Notes under the pieces: generated by a model
What the model was told of the DNA's origin: nothing
The model's database searches: none
What the model saw: the letters and a program-made list of their open reading frames with translations, nothing else
Made by a program: the position numbers and the translations under genes
In this document: positions 1 to 10,353 of the stretch, one piece after another
How positions within the stretch are numbered: position 1 is the stretch's first letter
Layout of the letters: each line of letters starts with the position of its first letter
Origin: Conchocele bisecta
Taxonomy: Eukaryota > Mollusca > Bivalvia > Lucinida > Thyasiridae
NCBI GenBank assembly: GCA_029237695.1
Contig: CM055275.1
Location: 7,886,899-7,950,898, forward strand
Length of the DNA: 64,000 nucleotides
Direction: 5' to 3'

Positions 1-175
1 TACTTTTTAACCGGGGAAGGGGCCAAGTGACGTTGGTGCGGTATGGACCTGGCACCAGGTCAGGTTATTCTAATTTCAGGGCTTACTATATTGTTTCTCG
101 ATGTAAATATTCCGTTCTGATTTTATTTCGGAATCACCCCCCCCCCCACCCCCAATGCAGCAGGTTAAATGCTGG
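1..175 (+). mobile_element. SINE-B fragment (3' body)
   Basis: This is the 3' body of the SINE called B here. It shares the stretch around GGACCTGGCACCAGGTCAGG and the AGCAGGTTAAA motif with the copies at 4534-4925 and 36513-37488. The 5' head lies outside the window or is missing, and the CAAA tail is absent. An internal C-run at about 138-156 is expanded compared with the other copies. It has no coding capacity. Confidence 0.75.
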
Positions 176-204
176 ATCGATCAAAGTATTCTTAGTTACA
201 TCAT

Positions 205-470
205 TCCCAAGCTATCTAGCGAGGTTTCGGAGTCACAGCCCACCTTCCTTTTGCCCGATGTCAAATTCCCATAGGAAAATCGTTTTTTCGCTATAAAATC
301 AATATTTGATGGAATTTCATCAAACAATTTTATGGGGGGTATTGTTTTTGTTATTGATGAAAAAGTACTGAAATTTAAATATTTTTTAGATTTAATGTGT
401 TTACTCATGATGACCAAAAGTTCGTCGGCAGCTTGTGTTAATGAGGCCAATTGTTGTCATTGTTTTATTT
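205..470. mobile_element. Family P palindromic MITE, half copy
   Basis: The segment matches the interior and one end of the larger P element at 55565-56830. Shared landmarks are TTCCCATAGGAAAA, the AAATCAATATTTG block and the TTCGTCGGCAGC end. Only one arm is present. It abuts SINE-B, and no target duplication is visible. Confidence 0.55.
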
Positions 471-479
471 CAAAATGCT

Positions 480-575
480 TGAATAGTATGCTTTAAATCA
501 AGCAGCTTGATTGTTTGAGTCTGAGCTGTGCTACAGCTCAGTTTCAGCCAATTGAACTGCTTGATGGCGAGTTGA
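480..575. repeat. Palindrome related to the 10.0 kb CCAAT repeat
   Basis: An imperfect inverted repeat carries the blocks GAGCTGTGCTACAGCTC and CAATTGAACTGCTTGAT. The same blocks recur as a clean tandem set at 10017-10215, so this is a dispersed copy of that family. Confidence 0.5.
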
Positions 576-610
576 GATTGCCAATCGATATTAAGAAGCG
601 TAGACATCAG

Positions 611-794
611 TAACCGATTTCACTAACATTGCAAAGTATACTTTTCTAGCAAAGTGTACTTTGAGGGGGTATTCATTTATTTTTCCAGAAAGGCATGATT
701 TCATATAGAACAAGAAATGCGTCTGTCGAACGCGGATGCCACCTGCAGCATATTTGAGAAACTGTGACAAAGTGGTTAACCGAAAAGTGTGACG

Positions 795-826
<32 letters not shown>

Positions 827-1130
827 GACGGACGGACGGACGGACAGACGGATGGACGTACAGACGGACAGACTGACGGTCCAAACACTATATGCCACCC
901 GTTTCTTCGAAACCCGGTGGCATAACTACCGACTGCATATAGTTGATGATTAAAAGTATGCAGAAATTATTATTCTGAATTTATTACATTATCACAACCA
1001 AAATGGCTGTGATAATGTAATACATTCAGTATAATAAAAAAGTAATACATTTATCCTAAAATTGAAAATTTCTCCCTCAAAGTATACTTTGCTAGATAAG
1101 TATACTTTGCAATGTTGGTGAAATAGGCTA
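611..1130. mobile_element. Family D MITE, copy 1, with nested insertion
   Basis: Terminal inverted repeats of the form TAACCGATTTCACTAACAT and ATGTTGGTGAAATAGGCTA bound the element. Subterminal repeats of AAAGTATACTTT flank a central palindrome GTGATAATGTAAT. The flanks are CAG and CAA, close to the 3-bp CAG/CTG duplications of the other copies. A block at about 712-930, containing the GACA/GACG microsatellite, interrupts the left arm and is absent from the other D copies. Confidence 0.8.
795..875. repeat. GACA/GACG tetranucleotide microsatellite
   Basis: Alternating GACA and GACG tetramers run for about 75 bp inside an insertion within MITE D copy 1. Open frames here translate to artificial SVRPSVCPSV runs and are not genes. 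Confidence 0.9.
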
Positions 1131-1233
1131 CAAGCTTCAGCTAGCTACACCCGTCATTTGTATACGACCGTTTTTAAAAAACGGTATGTATTATGTTTTA
1201 CCGCGGGGCGGGCGGCTGAAGAAAAAGCGCTTA

Positions 1234-2650
1234 GTTCGTGTACACAACTCCTCCGAAACCGTTCAGCCGATCGATCTGAAACTATACACACGTCTTCTAG
1301 ACATATTGAAGATGTGCACCATGGTGTTTTCATGCCGAAAAAGTATTTTTTTTACAAATATATCACCTTTTTAACTTAGCCATTTGTTCTACATTTGTCT
1401 ATATATTTCTATATACGGTACAGAGTTTGTATACACAACGCCTCCGAAACCGTTCAGTTGATCGATCTGAAATTATGCATACGTCTTCTACATATATTGA
1501 AGATGTGCACCTTTGTGTTTTATGCCGAAAAAATATATTTTTTAACAAAAATATCACCTTTTTAACTTAGCCATTTGTTTCGACATTTTTCTATACAATT
1601 CTATATACGGTACAGAGTTTGTGTACATAACTCGTCCGAAACCGTTCAGTAGATCGAGTAGATCGTTCTGAAATTATACACACTTCTTCTACACATATTG
1701 AATATTCTTTAGCTTATATTTAACGGCGGCACTGGCTCTAGGACCTTGCATGCCGTCTCCCAAGAATGGGAGAAAGAACGGAGGTAGAGATTTTTGAGAG
1801 AAGCCGGTAATTCGTATTTATAGAGCAACTACGAATTATCGGTACCCATTTACAGCTGGGTGAACTGGAGCAGTGTGGATAAAGTGTCTTGCTCAAGGAC
1901 ACAACGCACGACGCTAGTCAGGCTCGAACCCACGACCGTTGGATCAGTAGTCCGACACATTAACCATTACGCCATGTGCACCTTCGTGTTTTTATGTCGA
2001 AAAAATATTCTTTAACAAAATATCACCTTTTTAACTTAGCAATCCTTTCTACATTTGTCTATACAATTCTATATACGGTACAGAGTTTGTGTACACAACT
2101 CCTCCGAAACCGTTCAGTCGATCGTTCTGAAACTATATACACGTCTTCTGCACATATTGAAGATTTGCACCTTGGTGCTTTTATGTCGAACAAATATATT
2201 TTAACAAAAATATCACCTTTTTAACCTAGCATTTGTTTCTACATTTGTCTATACAATTCTATATACGGTACAGAGATTGTGTACACAACTACTCTGAAAC
2301 CGTTCAGTCGATCGTTCTGAAACTATACACACGTCTTCTGCACATATTGAAGATTTGCAAATTGGTGATTTTATGCCGAACAAATATTTTTTAATAACGA
2401 TATCACCTTTTTAACTTAGCCATTTTTTCTACATTTCTCTATACAATTCAATATAGGGTACAGAGTTTGTGTACACAACTCCTTCGAAACTGTTCAGTCG
2501 ATCGTTCTGAAACTATACACACATCTTCTACACATATTGAAGATGTGCACCGTGGTGTTTTTATGCCGACAACATATTTGTTAACAAACATATCACCTTT
2601 TTAACTTAGCCATGTTTTCTACATTATTGTACCCAATTCCCTATCATTTC
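1234..2650. repeat. 190-bp tandem repeat, about six copies
   Basis: A unit of 190-192 bp begins with a GTTTGTGTACACAACTCC-type segment at 1234, 1425, 1617, 2085, 2275 and 2465. Each unit also holds the AACCGTTCAGTCGATCG and TATCACCTTTTTAACTTAGC blocks. The third unit is split by a SINE at 1711-1977, which explains the 468-bp spacing there. The copies are diverged by point changes, so this looks like an old satellite fragment. It is not coding. Confidence 0.9.
1711..1977 (-). mobile_element. tRNA-derived SINE with conserved central domain, full length
   Basis: On the minus strand the element starts with a tRNA-like head. The A-box-like part is TGGCGTAATGGTTAATGTG and the B box is GGTTCGAGCC. 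A central segment, TGTCCTTGAGCAAGACACTT, resembles the deeply conserved metazoan SINE central domains of the Deu/Nin-DC type (established family knowledge, assigned from memory). The 3' body runs through GCATGCAAGGTCCTAGAGCC to CCGTTAAATATAAGC. It sits inside the 190-bp tandem array. A 5'-truncated sister copy lies at 28455-28640. Confidence 0.85.
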
Positions 2651-3440
2651 TACATTACACTCTACTTTTCTATCTCTGCCTAAATTAGTATACATGTTTA
2701 GCACAACGAGAGGAAGAAATAATGCTATAGACTTTCAAATTCTCATTAATGTTTCTTGCCTTTGTGACAGCTTCACATTTCTGTATCTTCGCTGTCTGGC
2801 CCATATTCGACGGGCGTATTTTGTGACTTGCGGCACTCTTGTTGGCAAATATTATTGAAATTGGTAAAGGAGTTGAGGAGTTATTGAGAAAACATAAACA
2901 ACTTAAACGCATTTTCCTTACAACAAAGGTGAACATAAGCCCCCACTGACATTGACCTTGGGTGTTCGGGCATGGGTCGTATGCGTAACAAAACAACATC
3001 CCTAGACAAACATTATGGACAAATATGGTTGAAATTGGTGGAGTACCTTGATCCGTTACTTCAACCTGTGATGCAGCTTAGGCCGGAATTAGCCGCCCGT
3101 GGTACTCTGGATCAAACCGTCATTGACTGTGATATGCATCACATTGGTGAACTTGAATCAATATCCAGACACTTATGCTACAAACTCCATATTCATAGAC
3201 TATAATAATCAGACAATACTCAACCAAATAGGCAAAACGCTTAAACTAGATGGCGGATACCAATCCAAGTAATGGCGCACCAAATTAAGATTTCAGCTAG
3301 CTATAGGCCCTTTATATACCGGAATGTCACATTTGTACATAATCGTGACAACCGTAACCACTGGCCGCTGCTGCCGGGTACGCCTATATGGAAGGCGGGA
3401 TTTATCAACGAAAGAAAGAAAGAAAGATGTGATATGTATC
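2651..3440. other. No supportable feature
   Basis: This is unique-looking AT-rich sequence. A 77-codon open frame at 2972-3205 has no recognisable motif or splice context. The right edge carries (GAAA)n at about 3409-3425, like a SINE or LINE tail, with no element I can define upstream. Confidence 0.4.
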
Positions 3441-3446
3441 ATATGA

Positions 3447-3666
3447 AACTTCGTACGACTAAAATGTTCATAAGTGCAAATTTAGGATCGTCTGGAAATG
3501 TCAATTGATGGATTTACATTTATTGAGCATAGGCTGCTTATGCAGAATATGCTCAATAAATGTAAATGAAATACTCGTTTAGAAGAAAACAATAGTAATG
3601 TGATGTACAGACTATCATAAGTCTACACTTGGGAACATATTTAGTGGTACGAAGCTTAGTGCCACC
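3447..3666. mobile_element. Family C palindromic MITE, copy 1
   Basis: The arms CGACTAAAATGTTCATAAGTG and its approximate inverse bound a central stem, ATTTATTGAGCATA with TATGCTCAATAAAT. Copies at 9036-9266 and 17690-17918 share both the arms and the stem. This copy is the most diverged. Confidence 0.75.
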
Positions 3667-3711
3667 TGTAAGATGAAAGAGTTATCACAGAAGGCTAAAT
3701 AACTGACAAAC

Positions 3712-3800
3712 ACACAGACACACACTCACACGCACGCACCCACGCACACACACGCACGCACGCACGCACGCGCGCGCGCACACACACACACACATATATA
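3712..3800. repeat. (CA)n/(CG)n microsatellite
   Basis: Alternating purine-pyrimidine sequence (CACACA, CGCACG, CGCGCG) runs for about 85 bp. It lies directly before a degenerate island of the 44-bp satellite. The main 37-55 kb array contains similar CA blocks. Confidence 0.9.
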
Positions 3801-4105
3801 AGGATGGATTAATAATGCAGTAAGGATGTATTCCTAATTCAGGCTGTTAACATAGACAAGGATGCATGCATAATTCAGGCTGTTAACATACAGACAAGGA
3901 TGCATGCATAATTCAGGCTGTACTGTTAACACACAGAGGGAAGGATGTGTAAACATATAGAGGTAATGATGCATTCAAAATTTGGGATGCATTCATAATT
4001 CAAGATGGATTCACAATTCAAGATGGATTCACAAGTTAGGTTCTGTTAACATACAGGGGGAAGGATGCTGATGGTACGGATGGATTCATCATTAAATATA
4101 TGCAA
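3797..4105. repeat. Degenerate outlier island of the 44-bp satellite
   Basis: About seven decayed units carry the signature blocks of the big array: AAGGATGGATT, CATAATTCAGG and TGTTAACATACAGACAAGG. The island ends with GGATGGATTCATCATTAAAT. Nearly the same sequence occurs at about 37650, the left edge of the main array, 33 kb away. Confidence 0.8.
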
Positions 4106-4139
4106 GCCTTACATACTTTCTGTTCGCTATACCAGCGAA

Positions 4140-4235
4140 CGCGGGCGGACGCGACGGCGTATATTAACGGTAGGGGTACCTCCTCATAGGAATCACGATT
4201 TACCTGGTTTGGCTCTCGGGTACATTTTTATATTT
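4140..4235 (+). mobile_element. SINE-A 5' fragment
   Basis: This is the head segment of SINE-A: GACGCGACGGCGTATATTAA, GGGGTACCTCCTCATAGGAA and the CTGGTTTGGCTCTCGGGTAC block. It is truncated before the body. Confidence 0.7.
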
Positions 4236-4274
4236 GCCCGACACTCAACCTGCAGCTATACAATACAATAGCTG

Positions 4275-5230
4275 TGCTTCGGGGTGAATATGTGGTCGTG
4301 ATTAGAAACGGGTCTTACGTGTTTTGCGACCAGCGTATATCCAGATCGGCCTGTACATCCGCACAGTCTGATCAGCATCTGCAATGTTCGCCATTCCATC
4401 AATGAAACACCCATGACACTTCTAACAAGCAATATAGATCGTTATCATGTTACATGAGTGTGCCATTTGATCAGGATCTGCACTGTTCGTTATTGAATCA
4501 ACAAAACACCCATGATGCTTCTAACAAGCAATAAGTGGGTGGCAGGTGGGAGCACGCGATGGGTAATTTAACGATCGGGGTTCATCCTTACCGGAATCCC
4601 GACTGGAGACCTGGTTTGGCCCTTACATACGTCTTTGGCATTTTTGTGACAGTTGAATCTGGTTATACCCCTTATGTGAGTATTACGATGTTCGTAATCC
4701 TATTTTAGGAGAAGGGGCCAAGTGACTTGGTGTGGTATGGACCTGGCACCAGGTCAGGATATTCTAATTTCAGGGCTGAATATATTTGTTCTCGATGTAA
4801 ATATTCCGTTCTGATTTTGGGATTTTTCCCCCAATGCAGCAGGTTAAAATATGATCAACCCGTTTGCCCGGCCTTACATGACCTTAGCTGTTGATAGGCC
4901 GTTAAACACTAATAAACAAACAAACTAACAAGCAATATAGATCGTTATCAGGCTACAGGAGTGTGCCATTTGATCAGTATCTGCACTGTTCGTTATTCAA
5001 TCAACAAAACACACATGCTGCTTCTAACAAGCAGTATAGATCGTTATCAGGCTACAGGAGTGTGCCATTTGATCAGTATCTGCACTGTTCGTTATTCAAT
5101 TAACAAAACACACATCATGCTTCTAACAAGCAATATAGATCGTTGTCAGGCTAGTGGAGTGTGGAATTTTATCAGGAGCTACACTGGTCACAAATACCAT
5201 AAGCCACATTTCTCCAGTCACATATATATT
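4275..5230. repeat. Family Q element with about 100-bp tandem units, split by SINE-B
   Basis: Units of about 100 bp contain CAGTCTGATCAGCATCTGC, TTCTAACAAGCAATATAGATC and GTGTGCCATTTGATCAG. Starts of the TAGATCG block fall near 4436, 4938, 5037 and 5137. The array ends in CATAAGCCACATTTCTCCAG, one terminus of the Q element seen complete at 6212-6434. A SINE-B copy (4534-4925) is inserted within it. Confidence 0.75.
4534..4925 (+). mobile_element. SINE-B, complete with 12-bp target duplication
   Basis: The SINE is flanked by perfect direct repeats TAACAAGCAATA at 4522-4533 and 4926-4937. This fixes its ends: the head begins AGTGGGTGGCAGGTGGGAGC and the tail is AATAAACAAACAAAC. The interior has the shared SINE body (GGTATGGACCTGGCACCAGG, GGCTGAATATAT) and a GGCCGTTAAAC 3' motif. 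A tRNA origin of the head is not obvious. Confidence 0.9.
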
Positions 5231-5596
5231 CAGTGTGGCAATATGACACAGATTTTTGTTAAGTTTTTTCAGAACTTATGTGTATTGGTACATGTATAAC
5301 GTCATAGAAATATGGCGCATAATGGCACGAAGTTGAGAATGTAGTAGGACGTCAACCCAACAAACAAATTACATGTAAGTTTGTTAATGACTTGGCAATT
5401 TCTGGACTGATTTTCAAAATCTATTTTTTTTTCTTTCATTATTTCCAGTCTCTGAAGCTTTCCAAAATGTTTTCACATTTGCCGTGACCCGCGTCATTTT
5501 GATTCGAGCCATGTTTACGGGCTTAACATAAAACATGGGCCCGTGTTGTCTGATAGCCGACCAATCAAAACGCGAGAATCTCATCTGCTGTAGTGG

Positions 5597-6030
5597 ATGG
5601 TTGGTCGGGCGAACGCAACGGCGTAAATAAACGTAACTGCTTTGATGACCTTGCATGTCGGGACCGACTATTTAAGTACTCATCCGATAGGACTAGGCTA
5701 GCACGAAGTTGTATTGCCCAAGGACTCGCCAAATCGGCCATTCGGAGCGGGTGGAGGTGGGAATCGAAACAGGGGTCTCCCGATCCGCAGTCCGACGCTC
5801 TACCTACTGAGCTAATCCGGCCACCTTATCGTAAATTAATGGTATGGGTTCTTCCTTATATAAATAACGAGTTGCCTGGTTTGGCCCTCAGGTACGTTTT
5901 TATCGTTGGCTCTTTTGTTACCTGGGAGTTGAATAGGGTTATTACCAATTATAAAAGTAGTAAGATTATTACTGATTCTACTGCGTTTGGAAGGGGGCCA
6001 AGTGAATCACGTGGCCCTCTCCCAACAGTA
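5597..6030 (+). mobile_element. SINE-A, 3'-truncated and split by another SINE
   Basis: The head (GGTTGGTCGGGCGAACGCAA) occupies 5600-5630. The body resumes at about 5830 and runs through TTGCCTGGTTTGGCCCTCAG to GGGGGCCAAGTGAATCACGT. It then decays, and the tail is missing. A minus-strand tRNA-type SINE at about 5636-5829 interrupts it. Confidence 0.85.
5636..5829 (-). mobile_element. tRNA-derived SINE nested in SINE-A
   Basis: Read on the minus strand it begins GGCCGGATTAGCTCAGTAGG. The A box TAGCTCAGTAGG and the B box GTTTCGATTCC are both clear. Downstream GAGTCCTTGGGCAATACA resembles the central segment of the SINE at 1711-1977. Both elements also carry CATGCAAGGTC near the 3' end, so they belong to one superfamily. 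It is flanked by imperfect duplications of the SINE-A sequence CGTAAATAAACG / CGTAAATTAATG. Confidence 0.88.
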
Positions 6031-6211
6031 GTAGGGTCAGTTAGTGTGGTTAACCAAAATGACAAATAGACAACAGAACTACGCTATATAGATGATGTAT
6101 TCGAGAAAATAGTAACTCCATGTATATAATGCAGTACAAAAACAGCAACAGAATAAATAGTGGACACACACACATTTTATCTGCATAGTTCTCGCTACGT
6201 CTTTTAGCTAT

Positions 6212-6434
6212 ATATGTGGCTGCCACTGGAGAAATAGGGCTTATGGGTTGTGCGACCAGTGTAGATCCAGATCATCCGCACAGTCTGATCAGGATCTGCA
6301 CTGTTCACCATTCCAATGAAACATCTGTCAGGCTTCTAACAAGCAATATAGATCGCTATCAGGCTACACAAGTGTGCTATTTGATCAGGAACTACACTGA
6401 TCACAAATCCCATAAGCCCCATTTCTCCAGTCAC
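6212..6434. mobile_element. Family Q MITE, complete short form
   Basis: Long terminal inverted repeats: TGTGGCTGCCACTGGAGAAA on the left, and CATTTCTCCAGTCACAGCCA on the right, which is its approximate inverse. Both ends also carry GGGCTTATGGG or its complement. The interior has one 100-bp Q unit with AACAAGCAATATAGATCGC. Confidence 0.8.
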
Positions 6435-6673
6435 AGCCACATATATTATTATATATAAAAATTCCGTCTAATCTTTCGGACCCTGTTTATTAATATACAT
6501 TACGATTCCATGGAATTTGAGTAAATGGATGTCAACTCCATTAGCAAACATTGCAGATCATAACAAGCTGATCGCCGGCGAGTGTCTCACCCATAAAGGT
6601 CACCCGAATAACACTGGGTGGCTAGCCATCAATGTGAGGAAGCTATTGATGACGTTTGGTCAAGATCGGATGT

Positions 6674-7010
6674 ACACTTTTGTTACCTGGTAGTTGAATT
6701 GGGTTATTACCCATTATAAAAGTAGCAAGATTATTACTGATCCTACTGCTTTTGGGAGGGGGCCAATTGATTCTGGTGTGGCGAGGACCTGGCATCAGAT
6801 CAGGATTATTCTGATTTCAGGGCTGAATATATAGTTTTTTTATTGTAAATATTCAATTCTGATTTTGGGATTTTCTCCCCATTTTGTACATTGTACTTGA
6901 ACTTGTACAGGTAATATATGGGAATTAGTACTAAAACCCATTGAAATGGCCTTACATGACATTAGCTGTTGATAGGCCGTTAAACCACAACAAACAAACA
7001 AAAACAAACA
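6674..7010 (+). mobile_element. SINE-A, 5'-truncated
   Basis: The body runs from TTGTTACCTGGTAGTTGAAT to the tail CAACAAACAAACAAAAACAA. The 3' motif GATAGGCCGTTAAACC is present. It faces a second SINE-A copy at 7145-7605 in the opposite direction. Confidence 0.85.
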
Positions 7011-7064
7011 CAATTTGGATTCCAAATTATGTTTGTTTTTGTTTGTTTGTTGTGGTTTAAATTT
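6985..7064. repeat. Near-perfect palindrome at the SINE-A tail
   Basis: The SINE tail (AAACCACAACAAACAAACAA) is followed, after a short AATTTGGATTCCAAATT core, by its reverse complement ending GTTGTGGTTT. The arms are about 35 bp. It looks like a snap-back copy of the tail. Confidence 0.8.
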
Positions 7065-7144
7065 TGACATATGTCCAAACTTATTGATACCGGTGACGCC
7101 TATGCCGGTATTTTGACCGATATGTTTGACTTTGCACTAACGTG

Positions 7145-7605
7145 GGCGAGTTTGTTTATTGGTGTTTAACGGCCTATCAACAGCAAAGGTCATTTCAGGC
7201 CGGGTCAATGGGTTTAGTACTAAATCCCATATATTACCTGTACAAGTACATGTTCAAGAATATGTACAAATGGGGGGGGGGGGGGGGGGGTGGGGGGGGG
7301 GGGGGGAGGAGGGAAAACTGAATATTTACAATAACAAAACTATATATTCAGCCCTGAAATCAGAATAATCCTGATCTGATGCCAGGTCCTCGCCACACCA
7401 GAATCACGTGGCCCCTACCCAAAAGCAGTAGGATCAATAATAATCTTACTACTTTATAATTGGCAATAACCCAATTCAACTCCCAGGTAACAAAAGAGCC
7501 AAAGATAAAAACGTACCGGAGGGCCAAACCAGGAAAATCGTGATTCCTATAAGGAGGAACCCCTACCGTTAATTAACGCCGTCTCGATCGCCCGACCAAC
7601 CACCC
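7145..7605 (-). mobile_element. SINE-A, near full length
   Basis: Read on the minus strand it runs from the GGTCGGGCGATCGAGACGGC-like head to the GTTAAACACCAATAAACAAA tail. The internal G/C tract has expanded to about 37 bases on the plus strand (7271-7310). It is the best-preserved A copy in the first 10 kb. Confidence 0.88.
7271..7310. repeat. Poly-G tract of about 37 bases
   Basis: There are two runs of G (about 20 and about 15) separated by a single T, inside SINE-A where other copies have 5-6 G. The tract could form G-quadruplexes and is prone to slippage and sequencing error. Confidence 0.9.
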
Positions 7606-7619
7606 ACTACTAATACATG

Positions 7620-8145
7620 GTTATTTGTTTGTTTATTGGTGCCATGTAAGGTTATGTAAGGCCGTGCAAATGGTTGCCGATCCCATTTTAACCTGCTGCA
7701 TTGGGGGGAAAATCCCAAAATCAGAACGGAATATTTACATCGAGAAAAAATATATTCAGCCCTGAAATTAGAATAGCCTGACCTAATGCCAGTAGCCTAT
7801 TTCACCAACATTTCAAAGTATACTTTTCTAGCAAAGTATACTTTGAGGGAGAAATTTTCAATTTAAAGATAAATTTATTAACTTTTATTATACTGAATTT
7901 ATTACATTATCACAGCCATTTTGGCTGTGATAATGTAATAAATTCAGAATAATAATTCTACATACTTTTAATAATCAAATATATGCAGTCGTTAGTTCTA
8001 TATGACATAATGCATTTCGGGAAAAATAAATGATTACTTCCTCAAAGTATACTTTGCTAGATATAAGTATACTTTGCAATTTTGATGAAATCGGCTACAG
8101 GTCCATACCACACCAAGTCACTTGGCCCGTTCCCGTAAAACAGGA
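7620..8145 (-). mobile_element. SINE-B, 5'-truncated, split by MITE D
   Basis: The tail (GTTTGTTTATTGGTGCCATG on plus) and body to 7792 continue at 8098 with GTCCATACCACACCAAGTCA. The two parts join exactly into the B consensus if the D element and one CAG are removed. Confidence 0.88.
7793..8097. mobile_element. Family D MITE, copy 2, with CAG target duplication
   Basis: The 305-bp element has termini TAGCCTATTTCACCAACATT and GATGAAATCGGCTA. It is flanked by CAG on both sides within SINE-B, so the empty site is known. The interior holds paired AAAGTATACTTT motifs and a perfect central hairpin, CATTATCACAGCC with GGCTGTGATAATG. It has no ORF and is therefore non-autonomous. Confidence 0.92.
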
Positions 8146-8499
8146 TTAGAAACTTAGAAACGTGGGTGAGACAACAAAAATACATCAGAATTATCAGTAT
8201 TCTTTTTCAAAAATGGAATAGTTCTTTTATATATCAACCAAACATATTTTCATAATGTCTAACCATGGTAAAAGTTTACATTACACAATATAAATATTCC
8301 ATAAAATTTAATATACAATACATTTACTCCATATAATATATAATAATTGTTATATATTTTAAAACTGCATAAAAACGGCAACTCAAATAGGCGGCTTTCT
8401 ATTTCTATAAAGTACACATAATTTGTATTTGCAAATTAAAATATCATTAGAATTGTACCTGTGCTTATAAATGCTTTTGAGTACATACTCTGTTCTCAT

Positions 8500-9015
8500 A
8501 CTCAAATCAGGCAGTTTGATTGACCAATCAAACTGCCTGATTTTAAGTACAATTTTCGAGATTTATAACTGAATATGAAGTTAGAGAATACACTCAAGAA
8601 ACGTTTTACAAGCACGATCACAGAGATATCTACTAAAAATATACTGGACGGACAGACAGACAATAAAAGTATCACAGTTGTTGAGCAATGAAAAGCTAAA
8701 ATGGCGAATGCTGATATTATGGCACATGATTTATAACTTTCTGAGCACTTACTCCATTATTGTTCATGTACTCGAGCTCAAAATCAGAGTTTTGGCCAGT
8801 CCAACACGAAATCAAGCTGTGCTCAATTTTGGCCAATCCAACTGTCTGATTTCGAGATCGGGACGTTTGATTGGTCGAGGTCTATCCAATGGTCTGATTT
8901 CAAAATCAGGACATTTGATTGGTCGAAGACTATACAACGGTGTTATTTTGAAATCATGACATTTGATTGGTCCAGGCCTGACCATAAGTGTGATTTCGAA
9001 ATCGAGACGTTTGCT
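8500..9015. repeat. CCAAT-rich palindromic and tandem repeat cluster
   Basis: A hairpin at about 8508-8545 (CAGTTTGATTG with CAATCAAACTG) is followed by three or four diverged units of about 55 bp. These carry GATTTCGAAATC-like palindromes and TTTGATTGG (a CCAAT box in reverse). The region 8146-8500 between SINE-B and this block is plain AT-rich sequence with nothing I can name. Confidence 0.65.
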
Positions 9016-9035
9016 TACTTGAGACTCATCTATTT

Positions 9036-9266
9036 CAATAAACTTTGCACGACTAAAATGTTCGTAAGTGCACATTTAGGATCGTCTGGAAATTTCAAGT
9101 GATGGATTTACATTTATTGAGCGTAGGCTGCATATGCAGCCTATGCTCAATAAATATAGATCCAATAATTTTTTACAGGAAAATATTATTAATGTGAAAT
9201 TTACAGACTAACATAATTGTGCACATTTGAACATTTTAGTCGTACAAAGTTTAGTGAAACGGACCC
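9036..9266. mobile_element. Family C MITE, copy 2
   Basis: The arms AAACTTTGCACGACTAAAAT and ATTTTAGTCGTACAAAGTTT end next to TTTAGTGAAACGG. The central stem is TTATTGAGCGTAGGCTGCAT with its complement. The left end lacks the terminal GGGCCCGTTTCAC seen in copy 3. Confidence 0.85.
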
Positions 9267-9767
9267 GAACTCTGTAAGTTCTATCAGTATAGATACCGGG
9301 CTTATGAATAAATACTCTTTCAGAGCATAAACTCTAATGGTTAAGATTGCATGTCAGACTTGGTCCATCAAACTGTTTGAATTTCAGCTCAAAATTTTGA
9401 ACATAGACTCAGAAACTTAAATAACCATGTGACAATATCCTTCGATTTAACACTTTTCTCAAATTTACAATTCTGTTTTTGTAAGGCGTGCATTGATTGG
9501 CTTAAATAGTCAGATTTACATTTATGCATGTTTATATAAGGTGTGCAGTGATTGGTGTAAACAACAGTCTCTGCTTAGTATCGGCCAATGAAACATGTCA
9601 GTTTGAAATCTAATTAACTACAGATAGGAACATAATTTCTTAAAATGTATCTATTGATTAGTTTTCAATTTTTTTTGGAGAGGATTTTTATTAACTCTGC
9701 ATGTTAGCGGTGAAAATATCCGCCAAACAAATTAGGAGTATGTGTTTTATTTCTCTCTGTAAATATG

Positions 9768-9830
9768 TCTTGGAATTTCATTAGAATTGAGTCCTCATGA
9801 CTCAATTCTAATGAAATTCCAAGACATATT
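9768..9830. repeat. Perfect 24-bp-arm palindrome
   Basis: The arms CTTGGAATTTCATTAGAATT and its exact complement close on a CCTCATG loop. Related GAATC/GATTC-type hairpin cores occur at 16.1, 16.8, 20.7 and 35.8 kb. 9267-9767 otherwise shows only scattered ATTGG boxes and no gene. Confidence 0.85.
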
Positions 9831-10016
9831 CGTGATATTTACAGGGAGAAATAAAAGAAAATATGATGACTTCTTGTTCGCTATTTTTGAACTATTTATA
9901 GCCCACAAGTTTCCCAGCATGCAAGAGTTAAGGGTTATAGCTTTCAATCCAGTCCACAGTAGACCACCTGCCAATGTGTGTCAATGTATATATTACACAA
10001 TACTTGAATATTGTGC

Positions 10017-10215
10017 TTGAAAGCAAGCAGCTTGATTGGCTGTGCCTGAGCTGTAACACAGCTCAGGCACAGCCAATCAAACTGCTTGATTGAGAGTTAA
10101 TATGAGCTGTGTTACAGCTCAGGCACAGCCAATCAAACTGCTTGATTGCGAGTTAATATGAGCTGTGCTACAGCTCAGGCACAGCCAATCAAACTGCTTG
10201 ATTGCCAGTCAATAT
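10017..10215. repeat. 56-bp tandem repeat made of palindromes with CCAAT boxes
   Basis: Three units share GCTCAGGCACAGCCAATCAA, CTGCTTGATTG and GAGCTGTGYTACAGCTC. A fourth, inverted half unit precedes them and forms a long hairpin (TTGATTGGCTGTGCCTGAGC with GCTCAGGCACAGCCAATCAA). Each unit holds an NF-Y-type CCAAT box. Confidence 0.88.
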
Positions 10216-10276
10216 TGCCAATAGATGTTTAGAAACGTTGACATATTGGCCAGATTAACACAGGTGACTGTGTACT

Positions 10277-10353
10277 ATTGGAAAAGTCACGGGAATACTG
10301 GACGAAGGCCGGAAGGCCTCGTCCAGTATTCCCGCGACTATTCCAAGTTTATG
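10277..10353. mobile_element. Family E palindromic MITE, core only
   Basis: GGAAAAGTCACGGGAATACT and AGTATTCCCGCGACTATTCC pair around AGGCCGGAAGGCCT. This is the stem of the E element complete at about 14500-14860, here without its outer arms. Confidence 0.8.

Noticed and set aside
591..888. Frames rich in SVRPSVCPSV
   Set aside because: Translation of the GACA/GACG microsatellite.
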